From contig NZ_CP049257.1 in assembly GCF_011046535.1 (NCBI RefSeq), forward strand, positions 3,720,001 through 3,784,000: a stretch of 64,000 nucleotides of DNA, given 5' to 3'. This DNA comes from Nocardioides anomalus. GTDB lineage: Bacteria > Actinomycetota > Actinomycetes > Propionibacteriales > Nocardioidaceae. The notes under the pieces are model-generated. The model ran no database searches and was not told the DNA's origin. It saw nothing but the letters and a program-made list of their open reading frames with translations. This document shows positions 16,851 through 23,958 of this stretch, in pieces; the first letter of the stretch is position 1, and each line of letters begins with the position of its first letter. A program made the translations under genes and the position numbers.

Positions 16851-17452
16851 CCGAAGGTGACGACGCGCAGGCCGAGGTTGTTCACCGTCACGTCGGCACC
16901 CACGTTGCAGGCCCGCACCGTCGCGCTGCCGTTGGCCACGCGGACCGCGCCGAGCACGACGTCGCCCGGGTCGACGTTCCCCGTCAGGCCGACCAGCCCG
17001 GCTTGGCCGGCACTCGCGCCGGGCACGCTCAGGGTGAGCGTGGTGCAGGCGCCGGCGACCAGCGAGTAGGACGCCGCGGTGTTGACGTCGGCCCCGGCCA
17101 GGTCGTCGAGGTTGAGCGAGTTGTTGGCCACCTTGGCGCTGTTCACCGCGTTGTTGTTGAGCTCGGGGTTGCCGACCGACCCGGGCGCCAGGTCCGCCTG
17201 TCCGACGCTGTTGTTGGCGATCTTCGCGCCGGTCACCGCGTTGTCCTGCAGCTGCCCGCCCCCGACCGCACCGGCCGCGAGGTCGGGTGACCGGACGGCG
17301 CCGTTCTTGATCTTCTTGCTGGTCACCGCGTCGCGCTTGAGCTGGTGCTTGCCGACGGAGTGGTGGGGCAGACCGGCGGCGTACGCCGTGCCGCCCAGGG
17401 CGAGCACGAGCGCGAGGGTGGCGGCGACGTCGGCGTAGCGGGGACGGTTCAC
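16847..17452 (-). CDS. Secreted repeat protein of unknown function
   Basis: A 201-residue protein with a signal peptide ending near AYAAG (residue 26), then about 80 residues of a degenerate repeat built on N-N/A-S/A-V-x-x-x-D/E-L and NAVTGAKIANNS-like units. This probably forms a beta-solenoid or extended surface rod. The C-terminal 70 residues form a small beta-rich domain with two cysteines (residues about 136 and 184). I know this repeat style from actinobacterial envelope proteins but cannot assign a function. GTG at 17452 is preceded by a GGAGGA ribosome site located in the 3' arm of an 11-bp hairpin. Confidence 0.7.
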   Translation of the reverse strand: MNRPRYADVAATLALVLALGGTAYAAGLPHHSVGKHQLKRDAVTSKKIKNGAVRSPDLAAGAVGGGQLQDNAVTGAKIANNSVGQADLAPGSVGNPELNNNAVNSAKVANNSLNLDDLAGADVNTAASYSLVAGACTTLTLSVPGASAGQAGLVGLTGNVDPGDVVLGAVRVANGSATVRACNVGADVTVNNLGLRVVTFG

Positions 17453-17455
17453 GGG

Positions 17456-17486
17456 GTCCTCCAGACAGTGGGTTCGTCTGGAGGAC
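17456..17486 (-). promoter_or_regulatory. 11-bp perfect hairpin that masks the ribosome site of the 17452 gene
   Basis: The arms 17456-17466 and 17476-17486 are perfectly complementary around a nine-base loop. On the minus-strand mRNA the 3' arm contains TGGAGGAC, the Shine-Dalgarno sequence for GTG 17452. It could be a translational on/off switch or a terminator for the gene upstream; there is no U-run. Confidence 0.55.
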
Positions 17487-17509
17487 GGAGCCGAGGGCTC
17501 AGGGGTTGG

Positions 17510-18178
17510 TCAGAAGGCGTCCTTGATCGTGATCTCGTCGTAGGCGGCCGGCAGGTCGTCGGCGCTGCTGCAGTCGACGGTGGCGCTCACGCCGTCGGGG
17601 ATCTTGTCGATCCCGTCGGCGGTACACGTCGCCGTGGCCACGATCTCGTTGCCGTTGAGCAGGGTGATGGTGGCGAACAGCCGGTCGGCCTTGCCCCGGT
17701 GGTTGGTGACCTTGAGGTCCTCGATCTCCAGCAGGCCGCCGAGCGGGTCGTCGACGATGTCCCAGCCCGCGGCGTACTCGAAGCCGTGCACCTCGAAGGC
17801 CTGGCCCTCGGTGATGGTGAGCGGGTTGTTGGGGCCGCCGAGAGTGTCGTCGTTCACCGCGTCGTTGACCGACTTGCCGACCACCGCGACGACCGCGACG
17901 CAGCCGCCGACGATGAGCAGGAAGAGCAGCCCGAAGGCGATGAGCAGGTTGCGCGCGACGTGGCTCTTCTGCGGGGTGCCGAACTGCGGCTGGCCGTAAG
18001 CCGGCTGCCCGTAGGCCGGCTGCCCGTACGCCGGCTGGCCGTAGGCCGGCTGGGCGTAGGGCTGGGTCGGCTCGGAGCCCAGCGGCCGGAAGTTGTCGCT
18101 CCAGGCCGAGCCGTTCCACCACCGCTCCTGGCCACCCTGGGGGTACCAGCCGGCCGGCGGGTTCGGGGTCTGCGTCAC
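17510..18178 (-). CDS. DUF2510 membrane protein with YGQPA repeats
   Basis: A 222-residue protein. It starts with a DUF2510-type motif, PPAGWYPQGGQERWWNGSAW, then has a proline/tyrosine linker with YGQPA-type pentapeptide repeats (five in a row). One transmembrane helix follows (about residues 78-100), then an extracellular domain of about 120 residues that may resemble DUF4352-like beta domains. The two cysteines in the outer domain may pair. DUF2510 is common on actinobacterial membrane proteins and has no settled function. GTG at 18178 has a good AGGAGG site five bases upstream. Confidence 0.75.
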   Translation of the reverse strand: MTQTPNPPAGWYPQGGQERWWNGSAWSDNFRPLGSEPTQPYAQPAYGQPAYGQPAYGQPAYGQPQFGTPQKSHVARNLLIAFGLLFLLIVGGCVAVVAVVGKSVNDAVNDDTLGGPNNPLTITEGQAFEVHGFEYAAGWDIVDDPLGGLLEIEDLKVTNHRGKADRLFATITLLNGNEIVATATCTADGIDKIPDGVSATVDCSSADDLPAAYDEITIKDAF

Positions 18179-18254
18179 CTTCGCCTCCTGACGACTCCTG
18201 CTGAGCGCTCCTGCGCGTTCCGACGCGCAGCGTGGCACACCGGCTCCGTGCCCG

Positions 18255-20368
18255 TCAGTCGTCTGCGCGGACTGCGCGCACCGCGTCGGCCAGGGCCGCG
18301 GCGCGACGGCTGGCGAAGACCTCCTCCAGCGGCACCGGTACGCCGTCCGGGCCGGCCAGCGGGACCCGCCAGTTGGGGTACTCGTCGGTCGTCCCGGGCT
18401 GGTTCTGGGTGCGCCGGTCGCCGACGGCGTCGGTGAGCGCGACGCAGAGCAGCCGGGCCGGGGTGAGCGCGAGGTAGCGGTGCAGGGCCCGCACCACGTC
18501 GCCGGTGGTCGGCTCCTGCGGCAGCAGCCCGCGGCGGCCGACCTCGTCGAGCCACTCCCGGACCTGGGCGTGCGCCTGGGCGAGCTCCTCGTCGAGATCG
18601 CCCTCGAGGATGCCGAGCTGGTGCTGGAGCCGGACCTGGTCGCCGGCCAGGTAGCCCGCGGTCGGGGGAAGTCGTGTGTGGTCACCGAGGCCAGGCTCCA
18701 CTCGCGCCACTGCTCGGCGGGCAGCGGTCGGCCCTCGTCGTCGCGCTCGAACCACAGCACCGACGTGCCGAGGATCCCGCGCTCGGCCAGGAACGACCGC
18801 GTCTGCGGCGGCACCACCCCGAGGTCCTCGCCGACCACGACCGCGCCGGCGCGGTGGGCCTCGAGGGCCAGCACGCCGACGAGCGCCTCGTGGTCGTAGC
18901 GGACGTAGGTGCCGTCCTTGGGCGAGGCACCCGGGATCCACCACAGCCGGAACAGCCCCAGCACGTGGTCCACCCGGACCCCGCCGGCGTGGCGCAGCAC
19001 CGTGCGGATCAGGTCGCGGAACGGCGCGTAGCCCCGCTCGGCCAGCCGGTCCGGGCGCCACGGCGGCTGGCTCCAGTCCTGGCCCAGCTGGTTGTAGGGG
19101 TCCGGCGGGGCGCCGACCTTGACGCCGGGGGCGTAGACGTCGGGCAGCCGCCACGCGTCCGCGCCGCCCGGGTGCACGCCGACGGCCAGGTCGTGCACGA
19201 TCCCGAGGCCCATGCCGGCGTTGGTGGCCCGGCCCTGGGCCTGCTGGAGCTGCTCGTCGAGCAGCCACTGGAGCCAGACCTCGAAGTCGACGCGGTCGCG
19301 GTGCTGCTCGGCGTACGCCGCGACGGCGGGGCCGTCCGCGCGGCGGTACTCCTCCGGCCACGTGCGGCTGTCGGTGCCGTGGTCCTCGGCCAGGACGTTC
19401 CACGTGGCCACGTCGACGAGCGCCTGGCCCTCGCGGCGACGGAAGGCCTCGAGGTCGAGCTCGCGCCCGGCACTGCGCGGGGCGGCGTGCACGATCCGCA
19501 GGGCCGCTCGCTTGGCCGTCCAGCTGGCGTTGCGGTCGACCGGGTCCTGCGGCCCCAGCCAGGGACGCAGCTGGGTGGCGAGCTGGTCGACCGCGGCCCG
19601 CTCCAGCGGCGGCAGCGCGGCGTACTCCGGGATGCGCTCGACGCGCAGGTAGAGCGGGTTGAAGAAGCGGCGCGAGCTCGGGAGGTACGGCGACGGCTCG
19701 AGCGGCGGCAGCGGCTCGGCGGCGTGCAGCGGGTTGACCAGCACGTAGTCGGCACCCAGCTCGCTCGCGCTCCACACGGCCAGGTCGGTGAGGTCGGTGA
19801 GGTCGCCCAGGCCCCAGCTGCCGGCCGAGCGCACGCTGTAGAGCTGGGTCGCGAAGCCCCACTGCTTCCTCGGGCTGCCCTCCGGCAGGCCGAGCCACGC
19901 CGGCGTCACCACCAGGTGCGCGCTGGCCTCAGTGTCGCCGCTTCGCGCCCGGAGCGTGTGGTAGCCGAGCGGCAGGTCCGCGCCCAGCGCGAACGTCGCC
20001 TCCCCGATCCGGCTCCCCCGCACCTCCCGCGGCTCCACCCAGTGGTCGACCTGGTCGGCCCGCTCGACCCCGCCCGTCTCCAGCTCGACCCACACCTCGA
20101 CCGGGTCGCCGTCGCTCACGTGCACCGGCACCCACCGCGCCGTGCCCTGCGTCATCACCACCGTCGGCGGCAGCATCCGCAGCCACGGCGCCTCGTCCCG
20201 CTCCCGCCGCGCCCGCTCCGGGTCGCCCGCGTCCACGTCCATCGCGCCCAGCACGGCGGTGATGGTCTCCGCCGTCACCTCGACCTGGTGGCCGCGCCAG
20301 TCGACGTACTCGGTCATCACGCCGTAGGCCTGCGCGAGGCTGACCAGCGCCGGGCTCGGGGACGTCAC
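18255..20368 (-). pseudogene. malQ: 4-alpha-glucanotransferase (amylomaltase), single-base frameshift
   Basis: MalQ moves maltooligosaccharide units between glucans in maltose/glycogen metabolism. From GTG 20368 the frame shows the GH77 features: SWGLGDLTDL, the nucleophile region VRVDHVLGLFRLWW and the acid/base VVGEDLGVVP. Directly after the third catalytic motif TTHD the frame breaks at about 18669-18672. The family sequence LPPTAGYLAGD continues in another frame to a TGA at 18255. Total length is 2114 bases, one short of 705 codons, so one C has been lost next to a C run. If real, the enzyme lacks its last 135 or so residues; a sequencing error is equally possible. Confidence 0.85.
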
Positions 20369-20391
20369 CCGGCGCAGTCTGTCAGGGAGGG

Positions 20392-20464
20392 AGCCGGTGA
20401 CAGGAGTCGAACCCGCGACATCCTCTTTACAAGAGAGGCGCTCTACCAACTGAGCTACACCGGC
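20392..20464 (-). tRNA. tRNA-Thr (anticodon TGT)
   Basis: The minus strand folds as a complete cloverleaf of 73 bases. The acceptor stem is GCCGGTG/CACCGGC, the D arm GCTC/GAGC, the anticodon stem CCTCT/AGAGG with loop CTTGTAA (anticodon TGT, reading ACA) and the T loop TTCGACT. CCA is not encoded. It stands alone 23 bases upstream of malQ on the same strand. Confidence 0.95.
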
Positions 20465-20498
20465 ACGGTGCGCCCGACATCCTAGGTGTCGCGTGCTC

Positions 20499-21209
20499 CT
20501 AGCTCATGCCGCCGTCGAAGGCCAGCACCGTGCCGGTGATCATCCGCGCCTCGGCCGAGGCGAGGTAGACGATGGCCGACCCGATCTCGGCCGGGGCGAT
20601 GGCGGGGCCGGGCAGCATCATCATCAGCCGGTCGGCGACGCGCGGGTCGAGGTCGGAGGGGAAGATCGTGGCCACGTGGTCGACCAGCGGCGTGGCGACG
20701 GTGCCGGGGCAGACCGCGTTGACCCGGATGCCCTCGGGCGAGAGCTCGAGGGCCAGCGCGCGGGTGAGCTGGGTGAGGCCGCCCTTGGCCGCGGAGTACG
20801 CCGCGGAGTAGGCCTGCGGCACGTTGCCGGCCACCGAGCTCACGTTGACGACGGTGCCGCGGACCGCGCGGATGAGCGGCATCGCGGCCTGGATCAGGAA
20901 GAACGGGCCCTTGAGGTCGACGGCGTGCACGCGGTCCCACTCGGCCTCGCTGATGCCCTCGAAGCGGCCGAACTGCACGATGCCGGCCACGTTGGCCAGC
21001 ACGTCGATGCCGTCCACGCCGAAGCCGGCCACGGCGGCGCCGATGGACTCCGTGCGGCCGAGGTCGCACTCGACGTACCGCACGCCCTCGGGGACCGAGG
21101 CGCTGAGGTCGAGCCCGATGACGGTGTCGCCGAGGTCGCGGAACAGCTCGGCGGTGGCGAACCCGATGCCCGAGGCGGCTCCGGTGACGACGACGGTGCG
21201 GGCGCTCAT
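20499..21209 (-). CDS. Short-chain dehydrogenase/reductase
   Basis: A 236-residue classical SDR. The cofactor motif is TGAASGIG, the structural motif NVAG, the catalytic Ser is in VSSVAG and Tyr/Lys lie in YSAAYSAAKGG. The C-terminus GTVLAFDGGMS is typical. An Asp at the end of the second strand (GLDLS) suggests NAD(H) preference. It is coupled to the SnoaL-like gene upstream (ATGA) and sits behind a perfect KstR-type palindrome, so a keto/hydroxy conversion in steroid or similar lipid catabolism is a good hypothesis. Confidence 0.88.
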   Translation of the reverse strand: MSARTVVVTGAASGIGFATAELFRDLGDTVIGLDLSASVPEGVRYVECDLGRTESIGAAVAGFGVDGIDVLANVAGIVQFGRFEGISEAEWDRVHAVDLKGPFFLIQAAMPLIRAVRGTVVNVSSVAGNVPQAYSAAYSAAKGGLTQLTRALALELSPEGIRVNAVCPGTVATPLVDHVATIFPSDLDPRVADRLMMMLPGPAIAPAEIGSAIVYLASAEARMITGTVLAFDGGMS

Positions 21210-21646
21210 GCCAGGACTCCCGGGGCGAGGTGGTGGGACAGGTCGCCGGTCCGGCCGACGCCGAAGCGGCGCTCGACGAAGTGCCAGCCGGCGTCGTCGC
21301 GCGCGAAGGTGTCGCGGTAGGACCCCGTGACGACCGGCTGGAGCGGGAGGGCGGGCAGGGCCTGGAGCACGACGTACGACGAGCGCGCGGTGATCCGCTC
21401 GCCCGCCACCGCCAGCTCGGTGCCCGCCACGACGTGCTGGGTGCCGGGGGTGCCGTCCTCGTGACGCAGCGTCGTGGCGGCGTACAGCCGGGCGACCTCG
21501 TCGGCGCCGCGGGCGACCGGCGTGCCGTCCTCGGTGCACAGCACGGCACGGGCCATGAGCGCGCCGACGCCGTCGAAGTCGCCGGCGTCGACCAGCCGGC
21601 AGTAGGCGCCGAGCAGCGACCGGATCTCGTCGCCCGCGGTCAGCAC
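21206..21646 (-). CDS. SnoaL/NTF2-like protein
   Basis: A 146-residue single-domain protein with the NTF2-like layout: an N-terminal helix pair with SLLGAYCRLVDAGDFDGVG, then alternating strands ending in DTFARDDAGWHFVERRF. The family includes ketosteroid isomerases, dehydratases and cyclases. Its place in front of an SDR and behind a KstR-type operator makes a steroid or polyketide-like substrate plausible, but no catalytic residues can be assigned safely. GTG 21646 sits six bases after a TAGTCT -10, so the transcript is probably leaderless. Confidence 0.78.
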   Translation of the reverse strand: MLTAGDEIRSLLGAYCRLVDAGDFDGVGALMARAVLCTEDGTPVARGADEVARLYAATTLRHEDGTPGTQHVVAGTELAVAGERITARSSYVVLQALPALPLQPVVTGSYRDTFARDDAGWHFVERRFGVGRTGDLSHHLAPGVLA

Positions 21647-21654
21647 CGACGCAG

Positions 21655-21672
21655 ACTAGAACGCGTTCTAGT
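21655..21672. promoter_or_regulatory. Perfect 18-bp KstR-type palindrome
   Basis: ACTAGAACGCGTTCTAGT is a perfect palindrome and fits TnnAACnnGTTnnA, the KstR operator pattern. It overlaps the TAGTCT -10 of the SnoaL/SDR operon and ends only ten bases from the SoxR box serving the opposite gene. Confidence 0.75.
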
Positions 21673-21682
21673 TGGTCGGCAA

Positions 21683-21700
21683 CCTCGAGTAAACTTGAGG
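21683..21700. promoter_or_regulatory. SoxR box in front of soxR
   Basis: CCTCGAGTAAACTTGAGG differs at three positions from the E. coli soxS operator CCTCAAGTTAACTTGAGG. It contains a TAAACT -10 seven bases before the soxR GTG, so SoxR very probably regulates its own leaderless transcript. Confidence 0.85.
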
Positions 21701-21702
21701 TC

Positions 21703-22143
21703 GTGCTCACCATCGGACAGCTCGCCGAGCGCTCGGGCGTGGCGACGTCGGCCATCCGCTTCTACGAGGAGCGCGGGCTGATCAGCTCGGAGCGGACCAC
21801 CGGCAACCAGCGGCGCTACCTCAAGTCCACGCTGCGCCGGGTGGCCTTCGTGCGCACGGCCCAGCGGATCGGGCTCACGCTGGAGGAGATCGGTGAGGCG
21901 CTGGCCACGCTGCCGGACTCCCGGACGCCGACCAAGTCGGACTGGCACCGGCTGAGCAAGGCGTGGCGACCGCGGCTGGACGAGCAGATCCGGCGCATCG
22001 AGCTGCTGCGCGACCGGCTCGACGGCTGCATCGGCTGCGGCTGCCTCTCGCTGAAGTCCTGCGCACTCACCAACCCGCACGACGACCTGGCCGAGCGCGG
22101 CCCGGGCGCCGTCCTCCTCGACCCGCGGAGGTTGCCCTGGTGA
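21703..22143 (+). CDS. soxR: Redox-sensing MerR-family regulator SoxR
   Basis: A 146-residue regulator. The N-terminal MerR winged helix (LTIGQLAERSGVATSAIRFYE) is followed by a dimerisation helix and the [2Fe-2S] ligand set C109-x2-C112-x-C114-x5-C120, the exact SoxR spacing. It activates target genes when the cluster is oxidised, in actinobacteria typically by redox-cycling metabolites rather than superoxide. Its own promoter carries a SoxR box. The GTG start is fixed by the conserved N-terminus and the operator two bases upstream. Confidence 0.96.
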   Translation: MLTIGQLAERSGVATSAIRFYEERGLISSERTTGNQRRYLKSTLRRVAFVRTAQRIGLTLEEIGEALATLPDSRTPTKSDWHRLSKAWRPRLDEQIRRIELLRDRLDGCIGCGCLSLKSCALTNPHDDLAERGPGAVLLDPRRLPW

Positions 22144-22148
22144 GGGAC

Positions 22149-22154
22149 TAGCGT
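22149..22154 (+). promoter_or_regulatory. -10 hexamer TAGCGT of a leaderless promoter
   Basis: TAGCGT is six bases before the ATG at 22161, giving the DUF4032 gene its own start next to the soxR stop. Confidence 0.4.
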
Positions 22155-22160
22155 GGCGCC

Positions 22161-23390
22161 ATGGCCCTGCGCATCGTGGCGAGCCGGCCGGACCCGGCCA
22201 TCGTCACGCTGCCCTGGTCGGTGCCGCTGGAGGAGTGGGGCGAGCCCTGGGTCCTGCCGCTCCCCCGCGGCCTGTCGCGCCACGTGGTGCGCATCGTGCG
22301 CCTGCACGACCGGGTCTACGCGGTCAAGGAGACGGTCGAGGAGATCGCGTTCCGGGAGTACCGCCTGCTGCGCGACCTGCAGCGGCTCGGCCTGCCCGCG
22401 GTCGTGCCGCAGGGCGTGGTCACCGGCCGGGTCGACGCCGACGGCGAGGAGCTGCCCAGCGCCCTGCTGACCGAGCACCTGCGCTTCTCGCTGCCCTACC
22501 GCTCGCTGTTCAGCCACGGTCTGTCCCACGACAGCCTGCCCTCCCTGGTCGACGCCCTGGTCGTGCTGCTGGTCCGGCTGCACCTGGCCGACTTCTTCTG
22601 GGGCGACGTGTCGCTGTCCAACGTGCTGTTCCGGCGCAGCGCGGGCGGCTTCGCGGCATACCTCGTCGACGCGGAGACCGGGGAGCTGCGACCGACGCTG
22701 TCGCGGCAGATGCGGGAGTACGACGTCACCATCGCCACCGAGAACGTCTTCGCCGAGCTGCTCGACCTGCAGGCCAGCGAGTCGCTCAGCCAGCACGTCC
22801 AGGCCCACGACCTGGTGGTCATGCTCGAGCAGCGCTACGCCGCGCTGTGGGACGAGCTGACCGGCGAGGAGGAGTTCAGCTCGGACGAGATGTGGCGCAT
22901 CGAGCGGCGCATCGAGAAGCTCAACGACCTCGGCTTCGACGTCGACGAGCTCGACATCATCACCGACTTCGACGGCGACCAGGTCCGCATCCAGCCCAAG
23001 GTGGTCGAGGCCGGCCACCACCAGCGCGAGCTCCAGGGACTGACCGGGCTGCACGTCGAGGACGCCCAGGCCCGGCGCCTGCTCAACGACATCGCGTCGT
23101 ACACCGCGCACTACAACCTGGGCCGCGAGGACCGGCACCTGGTGGCCAGCCGGTGGCTGGACCAGGTCTACGAGCCGGTCATCGCGATGATCCCCGGCGA
23201 CGCGACCGGCAAGCTCGAGCCCGCGGAGGTCTTCCACGAGGTGCTCCAGCACCGCTGGTTCCTGGCCGAGCAGGCCGGGCACGACATCGACACCTTCGAC
23301 GCCGCCGCCGACTACATCGACACCGTGCTGCGCACGAAGCCCGACGAGGCCATCACCTCGGCGCCCGCCACGGTGACGCCGGACGCCTGA
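22161..23390 (+). CDS. DUF4032 protein with kinase-like N-terminal domain
   Basis: A 409-residue soluble protein. Residues about 40-210 look like a lipopolysaccharide-kinase/aminoglycoside-kinase-type fold: VYAVKETVEEIAFREYRLL resembles the Lys/Glu pair, and FFWGDVSLSNVLF plus AYLVDAETGEL resemble the catalytic and metal-binding loops with Asp. The C-terminal half, rich in charged helices, is DUF4032. The family is common in actinobacteria and has no proven substrate. It ends five bases before the convergent membrane gene. Confidence 0.8.
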   Translation: MALRIVASRPDPAIVTLPWSVPLEEWGEPWVLPLPRGLSRHVVRIVRLHDRVYAVKETVEEIAFREYRLLRDLQRLGLPAVVPQGVVTGRVDADGEELPSALLTEHLRFSLPYRSLFSHGLSHDSLPSLVDALVVLLVRLHLADFFWGDVSLSNVLFRRSAGGFAAYLVDAETGELRPTLSRQMREYDVTIATENVFAELLDLQASESLSQHVQAHDLVVMLEQRYAALWDELTGEEEFSSDEMWRIERRIEKLNDLGFDVDELDIITDFDGDQVRIQPKVVEAGHHQRELQGLTGLHVEDAQARRLLNDIASYTAHYNLGREDRHLVASRWLDQVYEPVIAMIPGDATGKLEPAEVFHEVLQHRWFLAEQAGHDIDTFDAAADYIDTVLRTKPDEAITSAPATVTPDA

Positions 23391-23394
23391 CCGG

Positions 23395-23958
23395 TCAGGG
23401 CCGGCAGACCCGGCAGGCGGTGAGGCCGCCGTTGTCCTCGCCGACCGCGCGCAGGTCGTCGCGGTGCGCGATGAGCGCGCAGTCGCGGCGGTGGATCGTG
23501 GTGCCGTCGCCCGCGGTCACCGGCAGGGCCGAGACGTCGAGCCCGTCCGATGTCGTCGAGGCCGCGCGCGAGGTCACGTCGGCCAGCACCAGCAGCGTGT
23601 CGGCGAGCCGGCGCTGGGCGTCGCGGTTGTCCTCGGCGATCCGGGCCAGCCAGGCCCCGAAGTAGAGGAAGCCGCCGACGAAGGTGAGCGCGAGGCCGCC
23701 GAAGCCGCCGGAGATGATGTAGGACTGCTGGTCGAAGCCGAACGGCGTGTTCGCGACGCCGTACCACCCCAGCAGGATGACCACGAGCCCGAGCGGCAGC
23801 AGCGTGGCGCCGACCCAGAAGAGCATCCTCTGGAACAGCTGGGAGTGGTCGTCCTTCAGCGGCGCCGCGCCGCTGCGGGACGCACCGGCGCGGGGCAGCG
23901 CGGTGCCGGAGCCGAGGCGGGAGCCGCTGGCTGGGGTGGCGGGCAGGGTCGTCATCAC
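23395..23958 (-). CDS. Two-helix membrane protein with C-terminal HxxDC...CxxC motif
   Basis: A protein of 186-187 residues (GTG 23958 or ATG 23955). A variable N-terminus is followed by two hydrophobic helices (about residues 45-67 and 80-104), a coiled region ARIAEDNRDAQRRLADTL and a short cytoplasmic or outer domain ending TTIHRRDCALI...GLTACRVCRP. The His, Cys and final CxxC look like a small zinc or iron site. It is the last gene of the ABC-transporter operon and overlaps the upstream gene's stop. No family name is certain; a role in transporter assembly or regulation is only inferred. Confidence 0.7.
   Translation of the reverse strand: MMTTLPATPASGSRLGSGTALPRAGASRSGAAPLKDDHSQLFQRMLFWVGATLLPLGLVVILLGWYGVANTPFGFDQQSYIISGGFGGLALTFVGGFLYFGAWLARIAEDNRDAQRRLADTLLVLADVTSRAASTTSDGLDVSALPVTAGDGTTIHRRDCALIAHRDDLRAVGEDNGGLTACRVCRP

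Noticed and set aside
20392..20464. tRNA gene as an integration site of a mobile element
   Set aside because: No integrase and no direct repeat of the tRNA 3' end was noticed nearby; flanking genes are ordinary chromosomal genes.
22235..23665. 476-codon shadow frame over the DUF4032 gene
   Set aside because: Arg/Ala/Pro-rich out-of-frame translation of a conserved gene.
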